This document shows, one piece after another, positions 1-13,400 of a stretch of DNA of 64,000 nt. The first letter of the stretch is position 1. Every line of letters begins with the position of its first letter. The notes under the pieces are model-generated. The model worked only from the letters and a program-made list of their open reading frames with translations, did not search any database and had not been told where the DNA came from. The stretch is from assembly GCA_038373865.1 (NCBI GenBank), contig JAXGGA010002168.1, forward strand, positions 1 through 64,000. The letters are read 5' to 3'. Source of the DNA: Uloborus plumipes (taxonomy: Eukaryota; Arthropoda; Arachnida; Araneae; Uloboridae). A program made the position numbers and the translations under genes.

Positions 1-1248
1 GTCCAGGTGACCTACTAATGCCCAACAATTAAATCCTAGAACTGGGAAGTGCTGGAGAAAAGAGGTTTCATCCTGTAACCAGAGGGAGACGAAGAGCTTG
101 GGAAATTGTTTTTCTTGGCAGTGAGCATGAAAGAGAAGGTCTACTCTACACAATGTCAATGGAAACCATCAGTTTGCAGTTACATCTCCTGCAAGTTTAT
201 TGTCATATTACTGAAGAAGGAAATTAGTGGAAATGAACTTTGAGTCCACTTTAAACGTACTTCAGTTTCTCGCTGTTTACTATAAGCACCTAAAATAGCA
301 TTACAGAAATAGGAGTTTTGACGGGACCAGTAAAAAAAGTTCACTACTACCTAGTGTTCAAAATAGGGTTAAACTATTTGTAAAGGATCAAATTAGCTTT
401 TAAAATAAATTTGTAAAGATTAAAAAAAAAAAGCTGTGCACCTGTTAAAACAAAGAAGTTGTCACTACAGAAACATAAAATGGCTCCTTGCTCTAAATTT
501 TTGGCCAAGAGGTAGGATTAGTACCAAACCTTTACTTGAGAATTTTTCAACAAATTTTTGCTTGAAGTTATCTTAGTAACACATACCATGTTCATCTGCA
601 CCACCTATTCTCCTATCAGATACCAAACTTATATGCACTTGTTTCTTTACGCACCCATGTTTTATATAAAACAAGGGAGAATTGAGAAAATATATGTTTC
701 CCGATTGCAATCCCTTCAGAGTTCTGAAATTACTCCTGAAAGTTTTTAAATTACTGATTGTAAAATACACAAGTTTTTAATTTCTAAGCATTACTTTTTT
801 TTAAATTGTTTTTTAGATCAGTGGTAGTTAATCTGATCCTTACAGCCTGAACTATGAAAGATTGATTTCGAAGCTTTAAAAGTGTAGTGTGAAAGATTTT
901 GTCTAATGCTGAAACTATTATGTGAATTTTAACCAAAACAATTTTTATTATTGTAGAAAAGTTCACGCTTTCAAATAATCTTAACTAATCCTTGAAAAGT
1001 CCTTGAATAATTCTTGAAATTTTTTTTAAATATTGTGTACGAATCATGTTATAATGTTTTTATTATAATTTAAAATGTCATGTATTTTGATAAATATAGC
1101 ATACAGTTATAATACCAACAAAGTCTCTTTAAAAAAAAATTTCAAGAATCTAATTTTTAAATTCAAACCTGTAAGTTTAATTTTCTAAAAATCATTTTCC
1201 AAAATCAAAGAAATCTGATTAAAACATTAAAAATAATCTTTTAAACAG
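1..1248. other. non-coding: intron or upstream sequence of the coiled-coil gene
   Basis: No exon can be supported here. The first supported exon at 1249 starts one base into a codon, so at least one coding exon lies further upstream, probably left of the window. The first bases read gtccag|gtgacc, which could be an exon end and donor, but nothing tests it. The rest is AT-rich with short A and T runs. Confidence 0.5.
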
Positions 1249-1417
1249 GGATCATTTCCTAGGATCAGAGAGCCAAAAGCGTAATAATGCAGAATCTGGT
1301 TTCAGTTCTGGCTTTCCTTACAACCAAAGCGGAAGCTCGAAAGATGTCTTTTCCTTTCCGAATTCTACCGATATATTTAGTCAAAAGTCAAAAGAGCAGT
1401 CAGATACACCAGTTTGT
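1249..1417 (+). CDS. coiled-coil gene, first visible exon
   Basis: Acceptor TTTAAACAG ends at 1248 and donor GTGAGT starts at 1418. The open frame begins after one base and ends on a full codon (phase 0). It encodes 56 Ser/Asn/Phe-rich residues with two FSFP/IFSQ-like patches. The other two frames are closed or lead to no consistent splice. Confidence 0.7.
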
Positions 1418-4400
1418 GTGAGTATGATTAATCCTTCCTATTTATTTCAAACAAAATTCAAATATAGCTGCATAATGTCTATGTATAATTTCTGAATGTT
1501 CAAAAATGACTCAAAGTAGTTTCTAAGTATTAAAAAAATGCTTGATACTCTGTCAGCCTCAAAAATCTGGACTTTAAAAAACTATTACAAGCCCATTCCA
1601 CAAAAACGCTGCCGTCTTGTCCTGCACATGCTGCTCATATATTCAGGGGCGGCCCTAGGGCCAGACATTCCGGGGCGGCATTTTGGGTCGAATATCTAAA
1701 AGAAAGTTTCCTTTAACGAGAGAAAAGTATGAACTAATTTAAAAATAAACATTCATTCTGCACTTTGGAATCCTGAAAGGTATGAGTGTAGCAATGTTTA
1801 AGCGTGTTATTAAAATGTATACCCTTCAACACAGCACTTTTGGCTATTTCAACACAGCCTATAAAGTTAAGCGATTTTTTTTTAGATTCATAAAATAAAT
1901 CAATCTTTAGAAACTATAACTGTCAATGGAGGCATTTAAAAAAACAAACGAACTACAGTAGATAGTTTTTTTGAGCATGTCAAGGTTTTGAAATTGTTTT
2001 TAGAAGACCAAAACTTTATAAACCAAGTTTTTTGGGAGGAGAAAAATCTGAATTCACCAAATGATACGCCCAATTTTACTGAATGAATACAAGATAAATT
2101 AGTAAAATATGTGCATGCATAAATACTCACCTCTTATGAGAAGAGACATAAGGCATAGTTAGAAAAAATAATAATACATGATTGCAATGTTGCGAAACAT
2201 TTTTTGTAATTTAGCTCAGCTAGTAATCACTATTTGCTTAATCATAGCGCCAAACTTTTGATAAAACTTCAATTTTTTATAAAGATCAAACATTCTTTAA
2301 TACTTTCAATGCATTTAAATATTTTCCTATTCTAAAAAGGAAATTATCTTGGATCAAAACTACTTTTCATAACTGATACCTCCAAACTCTTGATAAAAAA
2401 AAGAGATCAACAAATTGATGTAACTACTGGCAATCAATTGAAGCTAAAATTTATTCAAATTGATATTGTGCATTTTTAGATTGAATCCTAAAGATTTAGT
2501 CCCAAAATTTCCAAAAGTAAAACATCATAACTTCCTGCGCTGCAGGAAAAGCAAAATTCAGAAGCAATTCGATGCTGAAGCTGACATTAGGTTGCTGATT
2601 TAAACATTTATCCCAGACATTTTAAATACTTTCCAATGAAAAACCATCGCAGCCAAGTCATGAATTAGCTGAACAGATTTATTTAAAAATTGACTCGGAG
2701 AGTTTGCAGGATTATAAGTCAAAAAGAATTTTTTTTTAAACCTTTAGTTTTTTTTCTTAGTATTCCTGCAATACATTTACCATTGCATAACAATACATTT
2801 ACAACAATACATTATCTGGTATTTCTGATATAGCAAGCAAATTATTATTCTCTCATCAAATTGTCGTAAAATTGTGCATCAAATACAAGTATAAATTAGC
2901 TGCATTTTTTAAATGAATATTTTATAAACTTTAGATAATTGATTCTATACATATACATTTAGAAATTTAGGACACAATATATATTTCTAATAGTTACATA
3001 CACCCAATGTGTGTGTAAGGAGAACCCACTCAATGTGTAGAAAATATTGTAACGAGTCCGTAGCACCTTCAACTTTCTTAAATGAGCATTCCAATCTTGA
3101 GGAAATAACTATAAATTTATTTACAAGTATGTACACTTATTTACAATAGGAGCAGGAAACAATTGCTAAACATCCAGCAATTAGGTAGCAAAACAGTACA
3201 CTGTACTCTCAACAGTAACTCAGCACCACGTATCTAACGTGAACAGTAATTAAGAAATTACAAAAGCAAAACAAACATTCGCCCAAAGCGAATAAAACCG
3301 AGCCTCTCAGAAATCCAATCTGAGAAAAACTAACTGACTGTGTTCAAGGCCAGCTTTTTATACTCGGAAGGAAATTTGACAACGTTCTAGTAAAATCCTG
3401 TTCATTCATAACTTGACTAATCCATTCAAGAAAGTTCTAGCAATAAAAAGAAAAACCACTCTGAGCGAAAAATGTCTTCACGCTTATCAAAGTTAGGGCA
3501 AGTGTAAAAACTACAAAGTGTTTCAGGGCCGGTATACAGATGATAAAAGTGATATCTTCAGATACTTTTGCAACATGTCGTCAGATAAAACCAAAACTAG
3601 TGAAAATGAAGCAAGGTAGGAAAAACAACAACTATTTACAAGATTTGTAACAATATGTAAATCTCATCCTTTTTTTTTTCTTTTTTGAGCCCACTGCCAA
3701 AAATATTGTGGTATTTGTTTTTATTCTCTTTTGTTTCTTTAAATTTATAGCTTTAATAAGTATAAGTAGGGCTGGATTTATCCACAAGCTAAACAAGTTC
3801 ATTTCCAAATACGTGAAATCCTTGAAAGTTTTTTTTTTTTTTTTTTAAACCAAATTCAGGTCCTTAATGCTTCCTGCATCAAAAATGCAAAACTCATGAT
3901 TCTCGCATTTCTGTAGCATACTGTTCATGATAAATTTTTGTGATTTATATGTTTCATTTCTTGTTATTTATTTGATCCCACACTTAATATTTTGGAAGTT
4001 TGTATTGCTTGCTTTTATCTATACTGAATTCTGTCAATATGTTTAGCACGGGAAAAAAGTACTATACTACCTCTACTCTTCTTCGTTTTGTGATTGAAAA
4101 ATAAAGTTGTTGTAAGAAATCTCTAGTAACATCTATTTCTTAACCCTCTCGGCACCCTGGACCTCATATGAGGCTCCTACTTTTGAACTCAATTTTGGAA
4201 GAAGTAAACACTTAAATTGATTTTTTTTTTCACTTAGGAGCCTCATATGTGATCTACATGAATAGGTGGAGTCACTGACGGAAAAAAAAATCATTTTAAG
4301 TGTTTACTTCTTCCAAAATTGAGTTCAAAAGTAGGAGCCTCATATGAGGTCCAGGGTGCCGAGAGGGTTAACTTAAAACGGACGTTTCTTATAAAATTAG

Positions 4401-7400
4401 TACAATCTGTGAAACTAAGCAATTTGCAACTGGAAAGTGCAAATAAAGGGCCTTAAATATAGTTGTTCTAGAGGTCTTGAAAACAATTAAAAAAGTGTTC
4501 GAAACTTCTTAAAAAGTTCTGCAACTCCTTTTTTTAGTAAGGGTATAGAGCATTAATTGTTGGCCGGGATGTTACTCTCCTGTTTTCAAAATCTTCACAT
4601 CATTTTTTAAATCGTTTTATGCATTTTTTTCTATTGATCATTTTATATTAAATTCAGTGTTGTGTTAGTCGGTGGATTGGAGAGACGATCAAACACCAAC
4701 TCTATACCGAAAGCCGATGTCAGTTTTCTTTTCTCCTCCCAAGCTCTTTTTCTTTATTGATTAATGTCACTGATTTGTAAAACCACAACCACAAGCAATT
4801 TTTATTTTGATTGATTTTAATTTGTAAAATAAGGTATAACTTTTAAAAGGTATTATTTGCCTATTTTTCTCCTGTTTTTGTAATATTAATTACCTCTTAT
4901 AAGGCCTTAAAAGATAGAATTTTAGATCTATTTTTCAAATTTTTCCCGGTTGAGAAACCCCCGAACCCCCTAAAATTGCAGATATCCCATTAGGGTGGTC
5001 ACAAAAAATCAATTTTCGAATTTCTTTTGCGGCACCCCCCTAAAATGCGCCAATGGGCTAGAAAATGAGATTTGCAAAGTTTTAGCTTAATCGGATAATA
5101 TTAACATGTGCCGCAAAGAGGGTAAAGTTAAGAAAAACAGCGTTTTTTAGCCAAAAATTGTAGTTTTTACTCTGTAAAACCAAAACTACTGATCCTAGAA
5201 GCTTTATTTTGGTCTCATTTTGTAGGAAATTTTATTTTCGTTAAGTCTAATCTTATTTAAAGTTTCGAAAAAAATGATTAAATATTTTTCAGAATTTTCC
5301 CAAGTCAGGCTGCAACGCAAATCCTCGAAATTGCAAGTAACATGGGGAAATTTTTTTTTCAACTAATCTTTTGGGGCACCACCCTAAAATGTGCCAATAG
5401 ACTAGAAAATGAGATTTGAAAAGTTTTAACATAATCGGATAATATTAACACGTGCCTCAAAGTGGGTAAAAATACGAAAAACAGCGATTTTTAGCCAAAA
5501 AATCGTAGTTTTTCCTCTGTAAAACCAAAACTATTCATCTTAGAAACTTTATTTTGGTCTCATTTTGTAGGAAATTTCATTCTTATTAAGTGCTATTCCA
5601 TTCATTTTTGCTATCATGTCCAAAGTATTTATTTGGCATTTTCCATGTTAAATCGTAGAGTATATCAAAAATAAGAAATTTTCATGCAAAAACCTAAAAG
5701 CATTACAATATTCAATTACATTTATTTGTTTATTGTTGGATTTACTTTGTCAATTAAAAGAGGGGTATTTTCGCGGTACTTTAGAAATAAATGAAACAAA
5801 TTTCTGTGTTAAAATAGAGGAATTAAGGGGTTAAGACGGAAAGCAAAGAGTTAAAATGACAACAAAAGCTAATGCACCTTTATACTTATACTGTTAAATT
5901 ATATAACATCATTTTACTACTCTTTAGCTCTTAATGAGAATGAAATTTCCTACAAAATGAGACCAAAGTAAAGCTTCTAAGATGAATAGTTTTGGTTTTA
6001 CAGAGGAAAGACTGCGATTTTTGGCTAAAAATCGCTGTTTTTCGTAACTTAACTCACTTTAAGGCACGTGTTAATATTATCCGATTAAGCTAAAACTTTT
6101 CAAATCTCATTTTCTAGTCTATTGGCACATTTTAGGGGGTGTCTCAAAAGATTAGTTGAAAAAAAATTTCCCCATGTTACTTGCAGTTTCGAGGATTTGC
6201 GTTGCAGCCTGACTTGTGAAAATTCTGAAAAATATTTAATCATTTTTTTCAAAACTTTAAATAAGATTAGACTTAAAGAAAATAAAATTTCTTACAAAAT
6301 GAGACCAAAATAAAGCTTCTAGGATCAGTAGTTTTGGTTTTACAGAGTAAAAACTACAATTTTTGGCTAAAAATCGCTGTTTTTCTTAACTTTACCCTCT
6401 TTGCGGCACGTGTTAATATTATCCGATTGAGCTAAAACTTTGCAAATCTCATTTTCTAGCCCATTGGCACATTTTAGGGGGGTGCCGCAAAAGATTAGTT
6501 GAAAAAAAAATTTCCCCATGTTACTTGTGACCACCCTAATATCCCATACTCCATTGAAAATAGTTACTGCATCATTCTTCTTATCCTCATACATAACTCC
6601 TTTCAAGATGAATCAAAAAAAAAGAAAGAAAGAAGATAGCATGAGGTGAAAAACCAACGTTAAAAAAATGAGGTTCTGTATCAGCGAAAAAAAAAAAGAC
6701 ATAGGTGACAAAAATGTACTGTTGTGAACAGCAATGTTTTCCGGACTACATAGGGGCCCTATGTAGCTAAAATGACTTAGGGCCACGTTCGATCTAATTC
6801 CAACAATGAATATAGGATTTTATTTTGTCACGCCGTTTTAGAATTCACATCTATTCAATGGGTTGTATTTACAATCCATTTATTTCTTTTTAAACTTTAA
6901 TCATGGAGAGGGGCGGCATTTTACATTTTTGTCCGGGGTGGTAAAACTGCTAGGGCCGCCACTGCATATATTTCATTAAGAAGTAGTAATTTTAAAAGGT
7001 AATGAACAAAGTGTTTTGCTTATGAAATCCCACATTGGTTTATGATTTCTTAACTGTGAAAATTTTGTTCATTATCTTGTTAAATCACTAATTTTTAATG
7101 AAATACACAAGTGTCACGTGCGGGACAAGATGGCAGCGTTTTGGTCGAATGGTCCTACAGTGGACGGTAAGAAATATGCTCAAATTGGGAGAAGTGGTAG
7201 TTGAAATTTTAGGATTTTGTAGATTTCAGGCCGTAAGGAAGCTAACTTAAAAGATTAGTTAATAAAAGCCGCAAAATTCATGAATAACTTCAAAAGACAA
7301 TGACAAATGATTTTTTTAAAATCATTTTTTAAAAATAAATAATAAAATTTAATTCTTCCCTCCGTTACTTAAGAAACTTTCAAAATACAAAAGCAGTATG

Positions 7401-10400
7401 TTCTTTGATTAACCACCTCTTTAAGGAAACTTGATAATTACTTTCAATAGTTAAGGCACTTGTTTTCCATTTAAATGTTCAAACTCATTCAAGCTTTTAA
7501 ATGCTCAATTTGTTTTTATTTCTGCATTTCTTTGATGCCACGTGTATTGCTAGAGATTGGCAGTTACTCTGCAGCAATCTTTTAGCATCTGCTCTCAACT
7601 TATGATATTTCTTACTATTTCTTCAGTAGTGCACAATATAAACAATGTAAATCGCACTGAGCAAAAATACAAACTTTCTTTTCCAAATAAATATGTTTAT
7701 TTTAAATGATTTGCTTGGCTTTTCTTGTATAATGCATAATAATAAGGTAGAACATATTCTGTGTTAAAAGCAATTGTTTGGGAAAGTAATCACGATTCAA
7801 AGAATTGACCGGAGGGGGGGGGGGGGAATTAGTATGGAAAGTAAATTTGCTGCGATAAAAAAATAGTTTAAAGCATTGGAAAACATCGAAACATATTTTA
7901 GACATTGGCAAATTTAAAATCTGCAGATTTGGAGTTTCAATTGTTTTTCTTTTTTTTTTATATATTAAGTAATTATTCATCAATTAACATTGTTTTCTTT
8001 TCTCTTAGTATTTAAATATTTGCTTTTTAAATATTTCTTTTTTTTTCTAGGGTAAAGGAACAAAATTTCAAAATTATATTTCTCAAAATTTAATCCTTGG
8101 CTCTCTTAAGAACACTCCTGGAAGTGTTTTATCCAATAGAAGTAAATGTGATTACAATGATATCTTCTCCTCAAGCACAAAAACTTTCCCGGAAGCTTCT
8201 TCAGATGAGACTAATTGCAAAATAATCAAAGAGATAAGGTTTCTTTTAATTCTGTATAATATTTTATATGAATTATTTGCTTTTTCAAAAAAAAGAAAAA
8301 ATGTTGTATCTCTTTTTTACCATCTAGCAAAAACAAGCACTATAATTACCACTAATGGTTTGTTCATGATAACATAAAACTGAAAGTTTTGCTTAACGTT
8401 CAAACTGACTCAAAATTTGTAAGAAAAAAAGTTCTGCTGTATAATTTTTTCATAGAGGTAGAAAGTTCAGTTTGTTTCTTTTAGAACCAAAAAGCTTTGG
8501 AGACGAGTTGGAAAAATGTTAGAAAAGTCTTTTTTTTTTATTCGAATTTAAGACAATTTTTACATAATTTCCTAAAAATAGGGATAAAAAATTACTTGCA
8601 AATGTTAATATTATGTATCATTCTTAGGAATAGGTTTTTCTGCTTCAGATAAAATTTATTCAATTCTCTAACTCAATTTTGGCCAGAGTTCTTTTGCACT
8701 TTCTACTATACTTTCCCAAGGCTTTGCTCAATTTTAATGACAATTTTTTTTTTAAACCATCAATAAAAAGGGGATTAAATTGTCCTACAGTTTTTTTTTT
8801 CACACTAGTTAAAAGAGCAATTCTTTCTAATTTGTTACTGAAGAATAAATGTCCCACAAGTCGAAAAACATCGTGTAAATTTAATAGTACTCAACACAGT
8901 GAGCTTCAATTTTTATTATTTCATTCACATTGCAGTTAACTTTGTTTTGTTTTAAATTTTATGTTGTTATATAAAAGTTATTTAATATAGCACTTTTCTT
9001 TCAAATTCAATCTCTTTCGAGGTTTTAAGTGTTTTCAAAAGTAGAAATATTGAGTGTCCAAAAATGTATTAGTGGATTATAAAAAAAGAAAAAAAAAAAC
9101 AAAAGTCCTAGGAATACACATTTGATGTGTATAAAAAGAGTGGGTTCCTCTTGTTTCCTTGAAATGATATTTTTTAACTACTGAAAATAAAGAAATATTA
9201 AGACAGCCAGTAGTCCTATTAGCGACCATTAAGCAAGATTCCTGCTACACAAGTTCCAAATAATCAAGGTGTTACTCGATGAAAATTCAAAATTTATGAA
9301 GGTAAAACCTTTGAATGTGCATGCAAATATGAATTAAAGAATTATAAGAGGAAGTATTTGCGGATAAGTGATTCTACCAAAGAACTATGTGACAAAAGTA
9401 TTGAACACGAAGTAAAACTTTTGTTCTTCCCCCAGAAATGTAGGAGAAACCATTCAGAAAAGTTCTCAAAAAAGTGAATCATATATGCTATCATTGAAAG
9501 ACATTATGGAGGAAGTTAGAATGGTGAAGGAAAGTCAAGGTAGGTGATTTTTTAGATTTATTCATCTTGCTTGTAACACTGAATTGTGGTTGAATTTCCT
9601 CACTCCTGAATATTAGAATCTGAAAATAACTTTTAAACTTTAAAATCCGTGTACTAGGAGTATCAGTATAAAACATTGTTTTGAGATTGGTTTTCGCAAA
9701 TTATATCACAGAAAAATACCTAAGTTACTGTTTCCTGCTACAGTAATGGATTACTGTTAAACTTTAAACATTTTTTTCTTTTTTAACTAGGATAGACCGA
9801 CCAGTGAATGAACATTTAGGCAAACTTTCAATTTAAAAAATTCTTAGTGCTCTTACAAATTGTGGTATTTTTGCCGCATGGTAGTAAAAACACTTTAGCT
9901 GGTATGTGGAAGATTTAAAAAAAAAGGAGAGCTTTTATAGTTCTATATCAGGTTTTATGGGGTGTTAAAACAAAAAAAAAGCCTCTTCTTCTTCTTTCAA
10001 ATCCCCGGGATCTAGCAGAGCGAGATCAAGTCCAACAAATTTTTCACCTTCACAAAGTCAATGACTAGACCTGGTCCATTCCTTAAGTCGTTATAAGTCA
10101 AAAAAGTGCCTAAACCTAGTGAACAAACCCCCTTACGAATGGACTAATACAGCAGTTTTGGGGCATTTTCTTTCTGTCAATGTGTAGAAAGAAATTACTT
10201 CTACTGATTGATCCAAGAAAAATGTTTCAAAACCCGATTTTTTCCAAAAAAAAAAAAAAAACGAGGTGTTCATTCACTGGTCAGTCTACCCTACATAGTA
10301 GTTACAAATGTGCAAGACTTTGTGAATATGTCCTCTTTCTATTCTCTTAAAAAACAAATCAATAGATTTTTTTTCATTTCATTTCTGATATAAAAATGTG

Positions 10401-13400
10401 TAGACAGTATTGTGTAGACGAAATCTTAATACAGTTAAACTGGCTTTGGCTTATAACAAGCACGAAGGAGAAAAGACCATGATATTTGCTCGTTTTAACC
10501 GAGTGCTCAGAAGTGCCCTGGCCCCCCATGACCTTGACAGAGTAACAATTTTGTTAGAATAGCAAAAGAAAGTACATAAGCAAGGTTCTAGATTTATTTT
10601 CAGTCCCATTAAATGACAATTTAAACATATTTCTCCAGTATGCCACTTCGTTTCAATGTTGATTTAATCAAGTCTATACCTGGAACTGCGTGCCCCTATT
10701 GATTGGGAGGCCCTGGGCCCTGGGCCTGTAGTACCCATTCAGAAAAAAGGGGTTTGACTTTCATTTATACAAAATCCAAGTGGACAGAGCAGTTTGATTA
10801 ATCATTAATTTATGTAATTATGTTGTGAGCTTATTTATCTTAAAAAGTGTAATGTCTGTTTGTAATGTTAAAATTAAGTTTCTTGAGCATTGCCAATAAC
10901 ACAGAGTTGTTCCAGATTAAAATAAAATATATATTTACACCAGAGAGTTACATCGCACAATTTGCTGTATCGTTGCCACACGCTAGCAAGCAAGTTAACA
11001 AAATAACACTTCTGGTGCTAAACAGTGCTCCTTAAGTAAAGTAAAAATGAATTGTTGCCACAAATAAACTTCATATAATATTCAGGTAATTGTGCAGTTA
11101 AGTAATACATAAATAAGGATATTATTTAAATATTGTGATAAGCTTTAAATTTTATATGCAATTCCATGGTGAAGTAAGATATGCGTAAATATTTATAGCA
11201 CTATGCCTTACCCGGATTTCATTATCTATTTCATCTTTCAACTATATTAGGCTGAGTAGTTAGGATTTTATTGTAAATGTAAATTGTAACAGTTTAATTG
11301 GGGAAAAAAATAAAGCATCTTTTAAGAGACATTATAGTTGATCTAGATTGTTCTAAATATCTTAAAATTTCATGAATATTCCATCTCCCAAATGTAAAAA
11401 TGATCACAACTTTCTAGCACATAGATGCCAAGCCATACATTCGAATTACCCCTCAAATCTAACATAGTGAACTTGTATACTAATCTAGAAAAAACAAAAT
11501 GTGATGTTGGTGAATTCAGTAATTTTTTTATACTTATTGTTATTTTGGTAACATGGATGCATATATAACAACTTCATATAACCAAAATGGATTTAAAAAT
11601 AAGTTTGATGTTTATTTTTAACTTTACAAACATGATTTTATGAAGCAAAAGAATCTTCTTTTTCTAGCTAAATTATTGAAAATGACAGGAGAAAATCATG
11701 AGCGTTATGAGAAGAAAATTGAACTTTTGAGCAGTAAAATATCAGAAGTAATATTTGTTTCAATGTTTAAATTTTAATGAAACATAATTTTAACTGAAAT
11801 AATTTGAAATAAGTTTTCAAAAAATAATTTAAAATTTTTATCACCTGCTACTTTGCTTGACTTTGATTCCCTCTTGGATGCGATATAAACTTTTGCTATT
11901 ATTTTCAATAATACAAACTCATTATTAAAGCTATCTACACTCTGTTCTTGGAAAATATAGACCTTAAGTAGACAAACAGGTTGCCAGACAGTTTGCCATC
12001 ATGCCACTTTTGGGGTTTATTTTTTGGAATGAAGAAAAGTAAACCTATAGGATTGACATTCGCAGTCACATGGGCACCAAATTGTTCTTGTCCAAATCAA
12101 ACATGTGATTGACATCTCCAAATTTCACAATTCTTTGTTTACATCTAGTCTATTTTTCTCGTGAACGAAGGGTAGATGATACCATCTTTATAAGTCAAAT
12201 AGTTTGATATTTAAGGGCGTAAGTAGCTCGTGTGTGGAGGAGGGGGAGGTAACTCCCTTCTTCTTTACACACACCCCTTCTGAATATTAGAAACAACCTT
12301 TTCTCATTACAACCTGAAAATGTAACTTAAAAAATAAGAGCAATAGTAAGGTTCATAACTCATGGTTTGTGTCCTATGTGGTTATGATCTTGATCTTACT
12401 AGAATTCTCCAAACATTATCAATCTGGAATTATCAACACTGTTTGAATCATGTAAGAAATATCCATAAAAATATCAGCAAGTTGGAGTAGAACCTTTTCA
12501 AGCATTTCATGTTACTTTTCATACCATTAGTTTTGATGTGTAATATATTAAAAATTAGAAAACTTCAAAATAAATGTTGTACTGGATTCTCATGTTAATA
12601 CCTTATTATTTTTAATATATTAGCTAATTCATGCTAATTTTAGTAAACAGCACAATTAATAGTTTTATGATTATAACTATTGAAGATAATAAGAGTGTTT
12701 CCTACAGGGAAAAGTATTACTTTTGTCATTAATACAGATACAATGAGTAAAAAAACATGGAGCTAGAAAATACTTTTCAATTTCTAAAACAAAATGAGGT
12801 CTCATGTAGCTTCACAAATGTAGGAACTTTAATTAGCCAGGCTGATGCATCAGCCATTTTGAATCTCTGGTAATGCTAGCTCTGCAGCAATGTAAAATCC
12901 GATCCAAAATGCTGGCTTGTCTATAAAGTGGCCTTGCTTGGAGAGTATTGTCCATTTATGATGTCAGCAGCCAAAATGAAAGAGCAACTGAGCATCTTTT
13001 AAGAATTTTTTTTAAAGGAAAAAATGAGTCATAAGTTGAAAAAAAGGTGACTCACGCCATGTATTTGACTGTGCTCTCAGAAAATAATATTTTTAAAAAT
13101 AGGAAAATACCCAATTAAATGTTTTAAAACTTGTTTCAACTTTATCATGCTAATATTTTCTACTAAATATTTTTTCGAATATGCAGTGCTTAAATCAAGT
13201 GAAAGAACAAGCTGGAAAATACGATGAAATGTATGATGTGCAACAAAGCTTTTGCAAGAAGCTCTTCAGAGATGCGGAAAATGAACGAAAGTATTTTGAA
13301 AGGTAAGAATCTGACTCTTTTGTTATCTTAAAATTGTAGGGCAAAAATATAGGATGTAATGTATGATCAAAATTTAGGGTAAGATGAGGAACATGTCCAA

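Larger units (their letters stand above)
1644..6964. mobile_element. non-autonomous hAT-type element, 5.3 kb, with nested insertions
   Basis: The left end CAGGGGCGGCCCTAG and the right end CTAGGGCCGCCACTG are inverted repeats, flanked by an exact 8-bp duplication catatatt (1636-1643 and 6965-6972). CAGNGG termini and 8-bp duplications are typical of hAT elements. No transposase reading frame remains. Much of its length is later insertions: a solo LTR, a piggyBac MITE and a fold-back element. It lies in intron 1418-8050 of the coiled-coil gene. Confidence 0.75.
1592..7152. repeat. outer terminal inverted repeat pair around the nested transposon block
   Basis: 1592-1630 and 7115-7152 are inverted copies of one roughly 38-bp sequence with the shared core acgctgcc(g/a)tcttgtcc, differing at a few positions. 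They lie just outside the hAT element (1644-6964) and look like the ends of an older, short inverted-repeat element split by the hAT insertion. No clear target duplication was found. Confidence 0.45.

Noticed and set aside
8679..8939. 86-codon open frame in the coiled-coil gene intron
   Set aside because: No family similarity, no splice continuity, Phe/Leu-rich translation of T-rich intron.
10480..10745. GC-rich transposon in intron 3-4 of the coiled-coil gene
   Set aside because: Patches tgccctggcccc and gaggccctgggcc suggest worn ends, but they do not form a convincing inverted pair.
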